NCBI GenBank assembly: GCA_963811685.1
Contig: CAWESK010000020.1
Span: 54,439 to 118,438, forward strand
Reading direction: 5' to 3'
DNA: 64,000 bases
Origin: CAIWHR01 sp963811685
Lineage (GTDB): Bacteria > Pseudomonadota > Gammaproteobacteria > Burkholderiales > Casimicrobiaceae
Shown here: piece after piece, positions 1 to 12,245 of the stretch
How the letters are laid out: the number at the start of each line of letters is the position of its first letter
How positions within the stretch are numbered: the first letter of the stretch is position 1
The notes under the pieces: generated by a model
Told to the model about the DNA's origin: nothing
Databases searched by the model: none
What the model saw: the letters and a program-made list of their open reading frames with translations, nothing else
Position numbers and translations under genes: made by a program

Positions 1-499
1 TAAGGCGTGCCCTCCACGCGACGCGGTCGCCGATCCTGGGCGCGCCGCCCGCGCCGGTCCCGTGGCACTTCGCGCACTGAGCGTCGACAATTTCCTTCCC
101 GCTGCGGGGCGGCGTCGCCGCCGTCCGGCTCAAGGGCTCGATCCAGTGACCGCCCGATTGATTGACCATGTAGGTGATCGCGCGCTGGATCTCGATGTCC
201 GTGAGCTTCGGGTTGCCGCCGTGCGCGGGCATCTGCCTGATGCCGGCGAGGGCACTCGCGGTCAGCGCGCCGAGTCCCTTGTCGGCGCGGGTCGCCCATG
301 CCTTGTCGTCGCCGATCTTCGGCGCGCCGCCGGCACCGGTCCCGTGGCATGACATGCACAGCGAATCGACGACCTGCTTGCCGGTTCGCTCGACCGGCTG
401 CGCGCGTGCCGTCGACGTCACGCCGAGCAGAAAGATGGCGACGAACGCCACCGCGGAGATGAACATGCGGCTCGTCAACACGCGGAAAAGACTGAACAT
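1..499 (-). CDS. Periplasmic tandem c-type cytochrome (3' end outside window)
   Basis: The minus strand reads from an ATG at 499 without a stop to the window edge, giving at least 166 residues. Residues 1-33 form a Sec signal peptide (hydrophobic core, then an ARA|Q type cleavage site). Two cytochrome c domains follow in tandem. The first heme motif is CMSCH at residues 48-52 and the second is CAKCH at about 142-146. Both are followed by a GTGAGGAP stretch typical of the cytochrome c5 class. A purine-rich GGGAG lies about 10 bases before the start. The product should be an exported electron carrier; its redox partner cannot be named because the downstream side is cut off. Confidence 0.85.
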   Translation of the reverse strand, partial: MFSLFRVLTSRMFISAVAFVAIFLLGVTSTARAQPVERTGKQVVDSLCMSCHGTGAGGAPKIGDDKAWATRADKGLGALTASALAGIRQMPAHGGNPKLTDIEIQRAITYMVNQSGGHWIEPLSRTAATPPRSGKEIVDAQCAKCHGTGAGGAPRIGDRVAWRARL

Positions 500-720
500 C
501 GATGCTCCCGATCCGGGCTCCCAGAGCTTCGAACCCAATGGTCGACATTAGGAGACGTTCACGGCGTGCCCGTCTTGACGTGCGTCAAGTGTGCTGCCCG
601 CACGGCGCAGAACAGGACGGAGGAGGGCGCGCGCAACGACATTTGCCGCCGTCTCCGTCTCTTCGGGCGCAAGATCACTCCTCGCTGAGCGCGCGCCGAG
701 CGCAGCGAAGGAGACCGCGA

Positions 721-1293
721 ATGGAAAGAACCGATGCACGCCTGCTGGAGGAATGGCGGGCGAATCTCGACTTGCTCAAGTTCTACGAAACCCTGAAGCA
801 GCAGAGGTTCGCCCATTTCCTGACGATCCAGACGGCGTTTCTGGCCATCTTCGGCCTGCTCGCCAAGGAGGCGATCGGCGTGTTCTCGCTGATCACAATG
901 GCCACCCTGGTGGTGATTCCGATTCCGCCGCTGGTCATCGCGTACTACTTCTTGCGCCTCGACGCGCGCGGCCGCGCCTTCGTGGACACGGCCAACACCC
1001 GGCTGCTTCTCATCGAGGACGAATGGAAAACGTTGTTCCCCGACAATCACTTTTCGACCTACCAGCAGCAGTTCGCGGTGTTGTCGCGCCGGGATCGACG
1101 CGTGGTCGATCGCTATCTGGCGGCGCGCGCGCTGGAGCATGACCAGTACGCGCGATTGATCGAAGCGCCATCCGCCCATGCCTCCGAGACGGCGATCCTG
1201 CGGCTCTTCTGGTGGCTCTGGATCATCGTGTTCAGCTTTTCGGCGCTGCACCTCGGATGGCACCTGGTTCACCCCGAGTGGCGTCCGGGCTGA
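721..1293 (+). CDS. Small integral membrane protein, unknown function
   Basis: This is a 190-residue protein with a strong AAGGAG site 7 bases before the ATG. The first 30 residues are charged. Two hydrophobic spans at about 32-52 and 56-76 form a probable hairpin, a soluble charged middle follows, and a third span rich in Trp and Phe lies near residues 168-187. I do not recognise a named domain. The layout (charged N-terminus, membrane hairpin, cytoplasmic middle, C-terminal span) suits a small inner-membrane protein. It is divergent from the cytochrome, with about 220 bases between them. Confidence 0.6.
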   Translation: MERTDARLLEEWRANLDLLKFYETLKQQRFAHFLTIQTAFLAIFGLLAKEAIGVFSLITMATLVVIPIPPLVIAYYFLRLDARGRAFVDTANTRLLLIEDEWKTLFPDNHFSTYQQQFAVLSRRDRRVVDRYLAARALEHDQYARLIEAPSAHASETAILRLFWWLWIIVFSFSALHLGWHLVHPEWRPG

Positions 1294-1362
1294 TATGGGA
1301 GGGGTCGTCGCCTGGAGGCCTGGACACCGCTGGACCCAGGGAGATCATCACTCTAAATGTCG

Positions 1363-1377
1363 TATAATTTGTATTAT
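1363..1377 (+). promoter_or_regulatory. AT-rich inverted repeat with a TATAAT box
   Basis: A short AT-rich patch in otherwise GC-rich DNA contains TATAAT (1363-1368) inside the inverted repeat ATAAT-TTGT-ATTAT. No good -35 box is seen at the proper distance. It may be the promoter, with an operator, of the small membrane gene starting at 1511, but the leader would be over 100 bases. Confidence 0.25.
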
Positions 1378-1510
1378 GTAAAATCGCTGGTAACAGGGAG
1401 CCTGACGCCTGTCCACTAACCGACGGCGCCATTGGCATGCTCCCTGCTTCTCGATGACCGGAACGAACGGAATCCACATCCCCGTCGGCATTCGGACCAT
1501 CGAGGCAACC

Positions 1511-1806
1511 ATGACCGAGACGAAGATCGATCAAGTCAATTACGCGCCGATCCTGGCGGTTGTGTTCGGCGCGTTCTGCTGGCTTGGGCTCTACGCGCTG
1601 TACGCCAATTTCGCGCAGCGCGGGTTTCGAGCTGTTGCACCGTCGCCGGCTTCATCTCGGGCGTCGAAGGCGTCGTCCTGCTCGGCCTCTATGCGTTGGG
1701 CCTCGTTCTGCTGTTGGCATGTGGCCTCGCCGCGGTCGGCGCGCTGCTCAAAGCGACGTTCTGCGGCAGCGGCGCCGGCGAGACAAAGGTCGACGGCCCG
1801 CTGTAG
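1511..1806 (+). CDS. Small two-span membrane protein, frame-disrupted
   Basis: Translation from the ATG at 1511 gives MTETKIDQVNYAPILAVVFG and a first membrane span. Near 1620-1640 the frame must shift by one base to continue into ISGVEGVVLLGLYALG and a second membrane span, ending at the TAG at 1804-1806. Joined, it is about 98 residues with two hydrophobic segments. I recognise no family. The single shift resembles those in the conserved genes of this window, so an indel error is likely. A weak GAGG lies upstream of the start. Confidence 0.4.
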
Positions 1807-1949
1807 GCTACGCTGTTCAGTCATTTGCGCCGCGATATGCCGGGCGCTGCCTGATTTCCGATCGATCGGGGGCGCGGCGACGAGGCCGGGCTCGCGTTTG
1901 GCTATCGGCGATGCTTCCGGGGTACGGCGCGACGCCTCCAGTCGCCACT

Positions 1950-3625
1950 CTAGATTCGCTCTTCCTGGCGGCCGACTGCCCGTACGCGCGTGCTCGAGCG
2001 CCTCGTGCAGCGTCGAGAAGATGTGCGCAGACCCGACCACCGCCGTGATGCCGTGCCGATCCATGTCGGAGCGCAGATACTGGACTCACTCGTCCGAACA
2101 CGACCGTCACTCCGCGCGCGCCCAGCGCTGCGATCAGGTCCCGCAGCGATTGCGCCGCGGAATAATCGATGGCGGTGATCGCCGACGCGTCCACCACGAG
2201 ATGAGCGACCGGCGCGGGCGCGTCCGCGACGAGACGCAGGACCTCGTCGACGAACCGCGCTTCGTTCGCGTAGAAGAGATCGGCGCCGAACCGGTACACG
2301 ACAAGTCCTGGCTCCGTCTGCATACCGTGCTCGACCGGCATGGGCACCCAGCGACCGGTGGCGTCGGGCGCAAGCACCATCGTGTGCGGGTGATAGCTGT
2401 GGCGAACATGACGCATGAGTGAGAGCGCAATGGCGAGCAGGATGCCCTGCTCCACGCCGATCAGCGCGACCGCCGCCGCCGTTCCGACGGCAAGCGTGAA
2501 CTCGCCGGGGCTTTCGCGGCGGATATCGGCGAGCCCGCGGATGTCGATCAGCCCGACGGCGATCGTGAACACGAGTCCGGCGAGCACGCAGCGCGGCAGG
2601 TATTGGAGCGGTCCGGTGGCAAACAGCAGCACCAGCGCGACGACACCTGCCATCACGATCTGCGCGACCTGGCTGCGCGCGCCCGCGCGCTCCCCCATCG
2701 CTGTCTGCGTCGGACTGCCGTTGACGACGAACGCGCCGCTGACGCCCGCCGCCGCATTGGCCGCGGCGAGGCCGAGGATATCCGCGTCCACGTCGACTCG
2801 CTCGTGATGAGGAATGGCGAAAGCGCGAGCGGCGGCCGCGCTTTGCGCGACGATCATCACGAAGCAGGACGCAGCGATGGGCACCAGCGCAAGCACGTCG
2901 CCAAAGCTCACGTCGGGCAGACCGAGTGATGGCAGGCCTCCGGGAACACTCCCGATGACGGCAAAGCCGCGCGCGGCGAAATCCCATGCGTAGCTGGCGG
3001 CGATGGCGATCGCGACGACCAGCATCGGCACGGGAATCCGGGGTGCATGACGGCGCCCGAGCAGGATGACGGCGACGACCGCGACGGACAGGATCGCCGT
3101 CGGCACGTGGATGGCGGCAACGCCGCGCGCAAGCTCGTCGAGCTGCTGCAGCGTCCGGTGCGCGCTCACGTCGAGATGCATCATGTCCGGGAGCATGGCG
3201 ATGCCGACCTGGATGCCAACGCCCGCGAGAAAGCCGACGAGCACGGTCCGGGACAGGAAATCGGCGAGGAACCCGAGCCGGAAAATCCGCGCCAGCAGCA
3301 GCAGGGCCGCGGTCAGCAGCGCCACGGTCCCGACGAGCGCCATGTAGCGCTCGCTGGCCGCAGGTGCCATCCGGGAAAGACCGCTCGCGAAAATCGCCGC
3401 CGTCGCCGAATCGGCGGCGACGACCAGATGGCGCGAGGATCCGAACACCGCAAACGCAACCAGCGGCAGCAGGACGGTGTAGAGGCCGGTGACGACCGGG
3501 GTGCCCGCGATCCGCGTGTAGCCCAGGACCTGCGGGATGTTCATCGACGCGAGCGTGACGCCGGCAAGCGCGTCACGCGCGGTGCCGTCGCGGCTCACAG
3601 GCCGGATGCCGTCGAACAGCCGCAC
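1950..3625 (-). CDS. SulP-family sulfate/anion permease with C-terminal STAS domain (frameshift)
   Basis: The start is taken as the GTG at 3623-3625, after a GGGGAGGG ribosome site, giving an N-terminus VRLFDGIRPVSRDG. Residues of about 15-400 hold ten or more membrane spans with SulP landmarks, such as the early span NIPQVLGYTRIAGTPVVTGL and the VNGSPTQTA segment. The end is a STAS domain containing HLVVDASAITAIDYSA. The frame shifts at about 2075, after GVTVVFGRVSP, and resumes as SDMDRHGITAVVGSAHIFST. The exact C-terminus is uncertain: in the resumed frame a stop lies only near 1591, in the third frame at 1950. The adjacent sulfate reduction genes suggest sulfate as substrate; SulP proteins can also carry bicarbonate. 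Confidence 0.8.
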
Positions 3626-3647
3626 GTCGCTTGCCCTCCCCTGCCTC

Positions 3648-4023
3648 TCAATCCTTGCGGGCTTCGGCAAGACAGAAAGCGGCAAGCGCCGCGACCACAC
3701 CCTCGTCGTCGCCCGCAGCTCGCGCGAGCGCGAGGGAGACTCCGGGCAGCGACGCTGCGATATCGGCCACGATCGCCGGCACGTCGATCCGTAGATGGCC
3801 GCCCTGTCCGAAAAACAGCGGGACGATGCAGATTCGGGTCGCGCCGGCGTCGGCGATGGCACGTATGGCGGTCGGCAGATCGGGCGCCATCGACTCCAGA
3901 AAGGCGAGCTCGACCGGAAGCTCCGGCGAGGCGGCCCGAACCGCCGCCAACGACGCGATGAAACGGCTCCGCCCACCGCGGATCGCGGGCGCCGTGAGCC
4001 AGCAGAACAACGGCCCGTTTCAT
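3648..4023 (-). CDS. cbiX: CbiX/SirB-type sirohydrochlorin chelatase (frameshift)
   Basis: Starting at the ATG at 4023 the protein reads MKRAVVLLAHGARDPRWAEP, the classical CbiX N-terminus with the metal-binding His of LLAHG. A one-base shift near 3960 restores the frame to AVRAASPELPVELAFLES and then ICIVPLFFGQGGHLRIDVP, which carries the second conserved His. Joined length is about 125 residues, the size of a single-domain CbiX/SirB. Its likely role is insertion of iron (or cobalt) into sirohydrochlorin. It is divergent from the siroheme-dependent sulfite reductase at 4163, so supplying siroheme to that enzyme is the natural reading. Confidence 0.8.
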
Positions 4024-4162
4024 TGGGAAATCAGTCCTTGCCCGTTTCCGGTGCACTTCGGGACCATATAGCGCTCTGGCCCTTGGTCATGACTCGATAT
4101 TCTTTCCGATTATAGCGGTCGCCTTATAAGCTGTCGCTTTGGCATATACAGGGCGGCGTTAC
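4024..4162 (+). promoter_or_regulatory. Divergent cbiX/cysI control region
   Basis: The 139 bases between the two divergent starts are AT-rich relative to the surroundings. They contain the palindrome CTTATAAG (4123-4130). For the rightward genes, TATAAG at 4125-4130 with TTTCCG at 4103-4108 could be a weak -10/-35 pair, 16 bases apart. Sulfate genes of this type are usually activated by a LysR protein (CysB), but I cannot identify a CysB site with confidence. Confidence 0.3.
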
Positions 4163-5804
<1,642 letters not shown>

Positions 5805-5821
<17 letters not shown>

Positions 5822-7049
5822 GGATCGCGCGCTCGCCGACGATCGCTGGATGTTGCTGCGCGAGGCGGCCTCGCTGACGGACCTTGCTGCCGGGCGGGCA
5901 GTCATCGTCCCGCTCGCGCTCTGGAAGGCGGAGCGCGCCGCCCTCGTCGCTCGCGGTGACGTCGGCGTCTGGCTCTCACCGTCCGACGAGCCGGCGGAGC
6001 TTGCGAGCGATATCGCCGCGTTGCCGCTGATCGCCGTCGACTTTCCGAAGTTCACCGACGGCCGCGGCTATTCGACGGCACGGCTCCTCCGTGAGCGCTA
6101 CCATTTCACCGGCGAGCTCCGCGCGATCGGCGACGTGCTGCGCGATCAGCTCTTCGCGCTCGCGCAGTGCGGCTTCGATGCATTCGCGCTGCGCGAAGAC
6201 CGCGACGCGACCGAGGCACTGGCCTCGTTCGACGATTTTGCCGGCGTCTACGCGCCGACGACCGCGACGCCGCAGCCGTGGTTCCGGCGGCGCACCGCAG
6301 CGCCCGCAGCTCCCGCTACCAGCGGCGAACTCCAGCGCAGGATCGCGGACGTCGTGGACGCGTTGCGCGCAATAGCGGCGCGGCATGCGCCCGCGGTCTT
6401 CGCGTCGAGCTTCGGCGCCGAAGACATGGTCGTCATCGACCTGATCGCAAAGCATCGGCTGCCGATCCGCATTTTCACGCTCGACACCGGCCGCCTGCCC
6501 GACGAGACGCATGCGCTGATCGACCGCACGCGCAAGCGTTACGGCCTGCCGATCGACGTCTACGCGCCCGACACGCGGCGCGTGCAGGCGTTCGTGCGCG
6601 CGCATGGCGTCAACGCGTTCTACGACAGCGTCGAAATGCGGAAGAATTGCTGCGCGATCCGCAAGTCGGAGCCGCTGTCCCGCGCGCTGGTGGCGAAAGG
6701 CGCGTGGATCACCGGCCAGCGCCGCGAGCAGTCGATCACGCGGGCCGACCTGCCGGCCGAGGAGTTCGACGCGGCGCACGGCATCCCCAAGTTCAACCCG
6801 TTGGCCGAATGGAGCACCGACGACGTCTGGGCGTACATCCGCGCCCACGACGTACCGTACAATGCGCTCCATGACCGCGGATTTCCTTCCATTGGCTGTG
6901 CGCCCTGCACCCGGGCCGTCGACCCCGGCGAGGATATTCGCGCGGGTCGCTGGTGGTGGGAGGCGCCCGCGCACAAGGAGTGCGGGCTGCACCCGCGCAA
7001 TGTCGCCATTCCGGTTGTCGTGCGGGCCGACGAAGCCGTGACGCCATGA
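5805..7049 (+). CDS. cysH: DUF934-CysH fusion; assimilatory APS reductase
   Basis: One 414-residue frame joins two proteins that are usually separate neighbours. Residues of about 1-165 are DUF934, with the core FPKFTDGRGYSTARLLRER. After a linker rich in Ala and Pro, residues of about 178-414 are CysH, with SSFGAEDM and TLDTGRLPDET. The cysteines are NCCAIRKSEP, GCAPCTRA and the terminal KECGLH. The CC...CXXC set marks [4Fe-4S] enzymes that act on APS directly, and the ECGLH Cys is the catalytic thiol. The start is the ATG at 5805 after AAGGAA. A lost stop codon through an indel at the junction could also produce this fusion. The stop overlaps cysD as ATGA. Confidence 0.88.
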
Positions 7050-8004
7050 CCGCGGAGGCGCTCGATTCACGTGCGCGGACGTCCGCCGCCACGGATGCGG
7101 TGGCGCCCGCGGATGCCGACCATCTCGGCTGGCTCGAGTCCGAAGCGATCCACATCCTGCGCGAGGTGGCGGGCCAGTGCCACAACCCGGCGCTGTTGTT
7201 CTCGGGAGGCAAGGATTCGCTGGTCTTGCTGCGCCTCGCCGAGAAGGCGTTTCGTCCGGGGCGGTTCCCCTTCCCTCTGCTGCACATCGACACCGGTCAC
7301 AATTTTCCGGAGGTCATCGCTTTCGCGACCGCCGCGCCGCCGAGCTCGGCGAGCGCCTGATCGTGCGCACCGTCGAGGCATCGATTGCCGCCGGGCGCGT
7401 CGTCCTGAAGCACCCCGCGGAAAGCCGCAACGCCCATCAGTCGGTGACCCTGCTCGACGCCATCGCGGAATTCGGCTTCGACGCGTGCATCGGCGGCGCC
7501 CGCCGCGACGAGGAAAAGGCACGCGCCAAGGAGCGGATCTTCTCCTTTCGCGATGCGCATGGGCAGTGGGATCCAAAGAACCAGCGGCCCGAGCTGTGGA
7601 ACCTCTACAACGCGCGCACGCACACCGGCGAAAACGTCCGCGTATTCCCGATTTCCAACTGGACGGAGCTCGACGTGTGGCAATACATCGAGCGTGAAGG
7701 ACTCGCGGTCCCCTCGATCTACTTTGCGCACACGCGCCCGGTGGTCCGGCGCGGCGCGGCGCTCGTTGCGGTCACTCCGCTGACGCCGCCGCGTGAAAAC
7801 GAAGTGGTCGAGAACGTCTCGGTGCGCTTTCGCACCGTCGGCGACATCAGCTGCACGGCGCCGGTGGCATCGACCGCCGACACGGTGCTGGCGATCGTCG
7901 CCGAAACGGCGGCCACGACGATCACCGAGCGCGGCGCGACGCGCCTCGACGACCAGACGCACGACGCCTCGATGGAGTTGCGGAAGAAGGCGGGATATTT
8001 CTGA
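7046..8004 (+). CDS. cysD: Sulfate adenylyltransferase small subunit CysD (frameshift)
   Basis: The ATG at 7046 overlaps the cysH stop. The early part carries LLFSGGKDSLVLLRLAEKAF, whose SGGKDS is the PP-loop of ATP pyrophosphatases, and then HIDTGHNFPEVIAF. There one C appears to be missing near 7330, since the next frame continues exactly as RDRRAAELGERLIVRTVEA. The rest is intact, with GGARRDEEKARAKERIFSFR and the C-terminal MELRKKAGYF. Joined length is about 319 residues, normal for CysD. With CysN it makes APS from sulfate and ATP. Confidence 0.92.
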
Positions 8005-9267
8005 TGTCGGCGATGGAAGATCCCGAGGTGCTGGACCACGGCGTGCTGCGCTTCCTCACCGCGGGCAGCGTCGACGACGGCAAGAGCACGCTGATCGGCC
8101 GGCTCCTCTACGACACCAAGGCGATTCTCGCCGACCAGCTCGCCGCCATCGAGCGCACGTCGCAGCGGCGCGGCCTCCGTCTCGACCTCTCGTTGTTCAC
8201 CGACGGGCTCGTCGCGGAGCGCGAGCAAGGGATCACCATCGACGTCGCATACCGGTACTTCGCGACGGCATTGCGCAAGTTCATCATCGCCGACGCGCCC
8301 GGCCACGACCAGTACACGCGCAACATGGTCACCGCGGCGTCGACGGCGCAGCTCGCGATCCTGCTGGTCGACGCCCGACACGGGGTGGTCATGCAGACGC
8401 GGCGTCACGCGACGATCGCGCATCTGCTCGGCATTCCGCATCTCGTCGTCGCCGTGAACAAGATGGATCTCGCCGGCTGGCGCCAGGATGCGTTCGCCGC
8501 CATCGTCGCCGATTTCGAGGCGTTTGCCCGCCGCACCGGCATCGCCGACGTCCGCTTCGTCCCGATGTCGGCGCTCGAGGGCGACATGGTCGTCGACCGG
8601 GGCACGCGCCTGCCGTGGTACGACGGCCCGACGCTGCTGCAGATCCTCGAAACCGCCGAGGTGCCGACGGCGCTCGCCCGCGCGCCGTTGCGCTTTCCGG
8701 TTCAATACGTGAGCCGCCCGACGGCGACGCTGCCGCGCGGCTACATGGGGCGCATCGAATCCGGCGCGGTCGCCGTTGGGGATCGAGTCATCGCGCTGCC
8801 TTCCGGGCTCGCGACCACGGTCCGCGAAATCCGCACGTTCGACGGCTCGCTCGCGCGCGCCGGGCTGCACGCTTCGGTGACGCTCGTGCTGGCGGATGAG
8901 CTCGACATCTCGCGTGGCGACATGCTCGTGGCCGAGCACGCGGCGCCGGCCCCGACGCGGCACCTCGACGCAACGGTGTGCTGGCTCGCCGATGCGCCGC
9001 TCGATCCGCGGCGATCCTTTCTGCTGCGGCACACGACCCGCGAGGTCCGCGCCGGCATCGTGCGCATCGATCATCTGTGGAACACGACGACGCAAGCGAA
9101 GGTTGCCGCACCGGCCGAGACTCGCGCGCAACGATATCGGCGATCTCACGCTGACGCTCGCACAACCGGTGTTCGCGGATCGCTACGCCGACAACCGCGC
9201 GACCGGCGCCTTCATCCTGATCGACGAAGCCACCAACGGCACCGTCGGCGCCGGCTTGATCCGCTGA
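8004..9267 (+). CDS. cysN: Sulfate adenylyltransferase large subunit CysN (C-terminal frameshift)
   Basis: The start overlaps the cysD stop (TGATG). Translation factor-type GTPase motifs are clear: GSVDDGKST (P-loop), EREQGITIDVAYRYF (switch I), DAPGHDQYTRNM and NKMD. Domains II and III follow. A shift near 9110 moves the end to ARNDIGDLTLTLAQPVFADR, which stops at 9267. Joined length is about 421 residues, so no APS kinase (CysC) domain is fused. This agrees with the APS-type CysH upstream: the pathway does not need PAPS. Confidence 0.92.
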
Positions 9268-9292
9268 CTGCGCCTTCGCGATCGTCCTTCCG

Positions 9293-10063
9293 ATGGACTG
9301 GGTGTACGCGCTTTCCGGGTTTGCCGTCGGCGCCATCGTCGGCCTGACCGGCGTCGGCGGCGGCTCGCTGATGACGCCGCTTCTCGTGCTGTTGTTCGGG
9401 ATCGCCCCGGCAACGGCCGTCGGAACCGATCTCCTGTACGCGGCCCTCACGAAGGCCGGCGGCGTCGCGGTGCACGCGCGCCGGCGCCACGTTCGCTGGG
9501 ACATCGTCGGCCGGCTCGCCGCGGGCAGCATCTTCGGCGCGCTGCTCACGATCGGGGTTCTCACGCTGGCGCGGATCGATCACGCGGCGCTCGGGCGCAT
9601 CGTGACGCACAGCCTCGGGGCCGCTCTCATCCTCACCGCGTGCGCGATCATCGCCAAGCCGCGAATCCAGCGTTGGGGACGGCTGGCCTCCGGCGCGTGG
9701 CGCGAACGCTGGATCGGCCCGCTCACCGTCGTCGTCGGCTTCCTGCTCGGCGTTCTCGTCACGCTGTCGTCGGTGGGCGCCGGCGCGCTCGGTGTTGCCG
9801 CGCTCTTCTTTCTCTATCCGCGGTTGTCGACGGTCGAGATCGTCGGCACCGACATCGCGCATGCCGTGCCGCTCACGCTGGTGGCGGGTCTCGGGCATGC
9901 GCAGCTCGGCACCGTCGATTGGGGCCTTCTGGGCTCGCTGCTGATCGGCTCGTTGCCTGGAATCTGGCTCGGCAGCACGCTGTCGGCGCGCGTGCCGGAG
10001 CGCGTGCTGCGGTCCGGTCTCGCCTCGTTGCTGGCGGTGATCGGCGGCAAGCTCGTCCTCTGA
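9293..10063 (+). CDS. TauE/SafE-family sulfite exporter-like permease
   Basis: A 256-residue membrane protein with seven or eight hydrophobic spans. The N-terminal signature GAIVGLTGVGGGSLMTPLL and its second-half counterpart TLSSVGAGALGVAALFFLYP are the duplicated glycine-rich motifs of the TauE/SafE (DUF81) family. It starts 25 bases after cysN on the same strand, so it is probably the last gene of the sulfate operon. Export of excess sulfite or a related anion is inferred from family and position. Confidence 0.85.
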   Translation: MDWVYALSGFAVGAIVGLTGVGGGSLMTPLLVLLFGIAPATAVGTDLLYAALTKAGGVAVHARRRHVRWDIVGRLAAGSIFGALLTIGVLTLARIDHAALGRIVTHSLGAALILTACAIIAKPRIQRWGRLASGAWRERWIGPLTVVVGFLLGVLVTLSSVGAGALGVAALFFLYPRLSTVEIVGTDIAHAVPLTLVAGLGHAQLGTVDWGLLGSLLIGSLPGIWLGSTLSARVPERVLRSGLASLLAVIGGKLVL

Positions 10064-10126
10064 AGGGTCGCTCGCGCGCGGCGTACAATTCGAACCGCGG
10101 CCAGCTTTTCCGACCGCCTCGATTCG

Positions 10127-10771
10127 ATGCCGCTTCCCCTGTTTCGACTTCCACCCGACGATCAGCGCACCTGGCTGACGCAAGCGCTTGCGCGTCCAGC
10201 CCCGCTGTCCGCGCGCAACCTCTCCGATGGCTTCCGCCTGCCCGGCCGCGATGGAGTGCCCACGCCGGCGGCGGTGCTGGTTCCGCTCGTCAACAGACCC
10301 GAAGGATTGCAGGTGCTGCTGACGCAGCGGAGCGCCGAGCTCCCCGATCATCCCGGGCAGATCAGCTTCCCGGGCGGGCGCGTCGAGCCCGGGGATTCGT
10401 CGTCCGCCGCGGCTGCGCTGCGCGAAGCGACGGAGGAAGTCGGGCTGCCCTCCGATCGCGTGGCCATCCTGGGTCATCTGGCGGACTACGAGACGGTGAC
10501 CGGCTACCGGGTGACGCCGGTCGTCGGCTGGGTCGAGCCTCCGTTCGCGCTCGCACCGGATCCCGTCGAAGTCGCCGACGTGTTCGAGGTGCCGCTCGCG
10601 TTCCTGCTCGATCCCGCGAACCAGCAGCGGCATTTCCGGATGCTGGGCGCGTTGCGCCGCGACTTCTGGGCGATCCCCTACGAGAACCGCTACATCTGGG
10701 GCGCGACCGCGGCGATGCTGCTGATCCTCGACCGCACGCTGCGCGCACCCGTCGACGGCCGCGTCAGTTGA
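10127..10771 (+). CDS. nudL: NUDIX hydrolase, CoA pyrophosphatase type (NudL)
   Basis: A 214-residue protein. The segment LLTQRSAELPDHPGQISFPG is the CoA-specific signature that precedes the Nudix box in NudL/PCD1 proteins. The box itself begins GGRVEPGD and ends LREATEEVGL, with the metal-binding REATEE glutamates intact. It probably cleaves CoA to 3',5'-ADP and 4'-phosphopantetheine. TACAAT about 40 bases upstream may be a -10 element. Its end overlaps the convergent lipoprotein gene by 8 bases. Confidence 0.85.
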   Translation: MPLPLFRLPPDDQRTWLTQALARPAPLSARNLSDGFRLPGRDGVPTPAAVLVPLVNRPEGLQVLLTQRSAELPDHPGQISFPGGRVEPGDSSSAAAALREATEEVGLPSDRVAILGHLADYETVTGYRVTPVVGWVEPPFALAPDPVEVADVFEVPLAFLLDPANQQRHFRMLGALRRDFWAIPYENRYIWGATAAMLLILDRTLRAPVDGRVS

Positions 10772-11162
10772 CGTTGATCAGCCCGCCGAGAGGAGGCCCT
10801 GCCGCGGGCCGATCGGCGGGGAGATTCGCGATGATGCAGTCGATCGAGCGGTCGGTCGTCGCCCCGCCACCGAAGAATCCGTTGATCGCGCTGCGATAGT
10901 CGGCGGGCGTCTTGCGCTGATAGTAGAGCTGCGAGGTGACGTCGAAGAAGTAGTTGAAGTCGTCGCCATAGATGCCCTTGTTCTGCAGCCGGTACGTCAT
11001 GTCGTACTGCCCGACCATCAGCGGCTTGCACGCGACCGCGATCTGGTTGAGGTAAGCGTTGAAGCCGGTCGCGTAGCGGTTGCTGACGGTGTCCGGCGCG
11101 CAGCCGGCCAGCACCGCGACGATCGCGAACCCGCATATCGCGAGGCGTTGCCGGCAGGGCAT
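10764..11162 (-). CDS. Small lipoprotein, unknown function
   Basis: A 132-residue protein with a type II signal peptide: positively charged MPCRQR, a hydrophobic stretch, then the lipobox LAGC at about residues 18-21. The mature part has aromatic-rich segments such as GDDFNYFFDVTSQLYYQRKT and two further cysteines. I do not recognise the family. It is probably anchored to the inner or outer membrane. It is convergent with nudL. Confidence 0.6.
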   Translation of the reverse strand: MPCRQRLAICGFAIVAVLAGCAPDTVSNRYATGFNAYLNQIAVACKPLMVGQYDMTYRLQNKGIYGDDFNYFFDVTSQLYYQRKTPADYRSAINGFFGGGATTDRSIDCIIANLPADRPAAGPPLGGLINVN

Positions 11163-11278
11163 GAGGGATCATCGAAAGGCTCCAGGACGATTTCGTCCTT
11201 CAATTTTCCGGCAAATCGCCGCGCTTGAAAAGCCGAGCGACGACCGCGTGCGATTGCGTTAACCTTCGGTCATGCACG

Positions 11279-12125
11279 ATGAACGCCGCGAGCTCCATTT
11301 TCGAGAGCCTGTCGCCGCACGGCTTCCACCGCGTCGTGTACGACGAATGGGGCGATCCGGGGAACCCGCGCGTCGTCATCTGCGTCCACGGCGTCGGGCG
11401 CAACGCGCGCGATTTCGACGATCTCGCCGCGGCGCTCGCTGGCACGCATCGCGTGCTGTCCGTCGACATGCCCGGACGCGGGCGCAGCGCGTGGCTCGCC
11501 GATCCCAACGACTACGTCTTCGCCACGTATCTCACGGTCCTGACCGCGCTGATCGCCAGAAGCGGCGCCGAAACCGTCGGCTGGGTCGGGACATCGATGG
11601 GCGGCCTGCTTGGCATCATGATGGCGGCGCAGCCACAAACGCCTGTCGCAAAGCTCGTCGTCAACGACGTCGGTCCCGACCATCGAGCCTGCCGCGCTCG
11701 AGCGGATCCGCGGGTACTTCGGCCTCGACCCGACGTTCGCGACCTACGACGAGATCGCGCGTTACATCCGCACGGTGTCGGCACCGTTTGGACCGCTCAC
11801 CGACGCGCAGTGGGAGCGCCTCACGGTCTCCAATGTCCGCAAGCGCGCCGACGGCCGGTGGGGACTTGCCTACGACCCGGGCATCGCGGTTCCGTTTCGC
11901 GCAGCGGCGGCGCCACCCGACCTGTGGCCGCTGTGGGATGCGATCCGCTGCCCGACGCTCGTTCTTCGCGGCAAGGAATCCGATCTGCTGTCGGCCGAAA
12001 CCGCGGCTGCCATGACCGCCCGAGGTCCGCGACCGACGCTGATCGAGTTTGCGGGAGTCGGGCACGCGCCGATGCTGCTGTCGACCGAACAGATCGCGCC
12101 GGTCGTCCGCTTCTTGCAGGATTAG
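11279..12125 (+). CDS. Alpha/beta hydrolase (frameshift)
   Basis: From the ATG at 11279 the protein shows the alpha/beta-hydrolase fold: CVHGVGRNARDFDDLAAALA (oxyanion region), SVDMPGRGRSAWL, and the nucleophile elbow GWVGTSMGGLLG (Ser in GTSMG). Near 11680, after VNDVGP, the frame shifts and continues as PAALERIRGYFGLDPTFATY, then the late Asp region LVLRGKESDLL and the catalytic His in GVGHAPM. Joined length is about 282 residues. The substrate is unknown. The start lacks an obvious ribosome site. Confidence 0.75.
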
Positions 12126-12245
12126 ACCTCCGCGGTCGCCACCGCCGGCTGTCCCGGTGGCCGGGATTTTGCTTCTTTTGGCCCCGGGCTGCGGGCACAA
12201 TCCGGCGCCTTCCCTTACAATCGCCGAGGTCAGGTCCCCGAATCC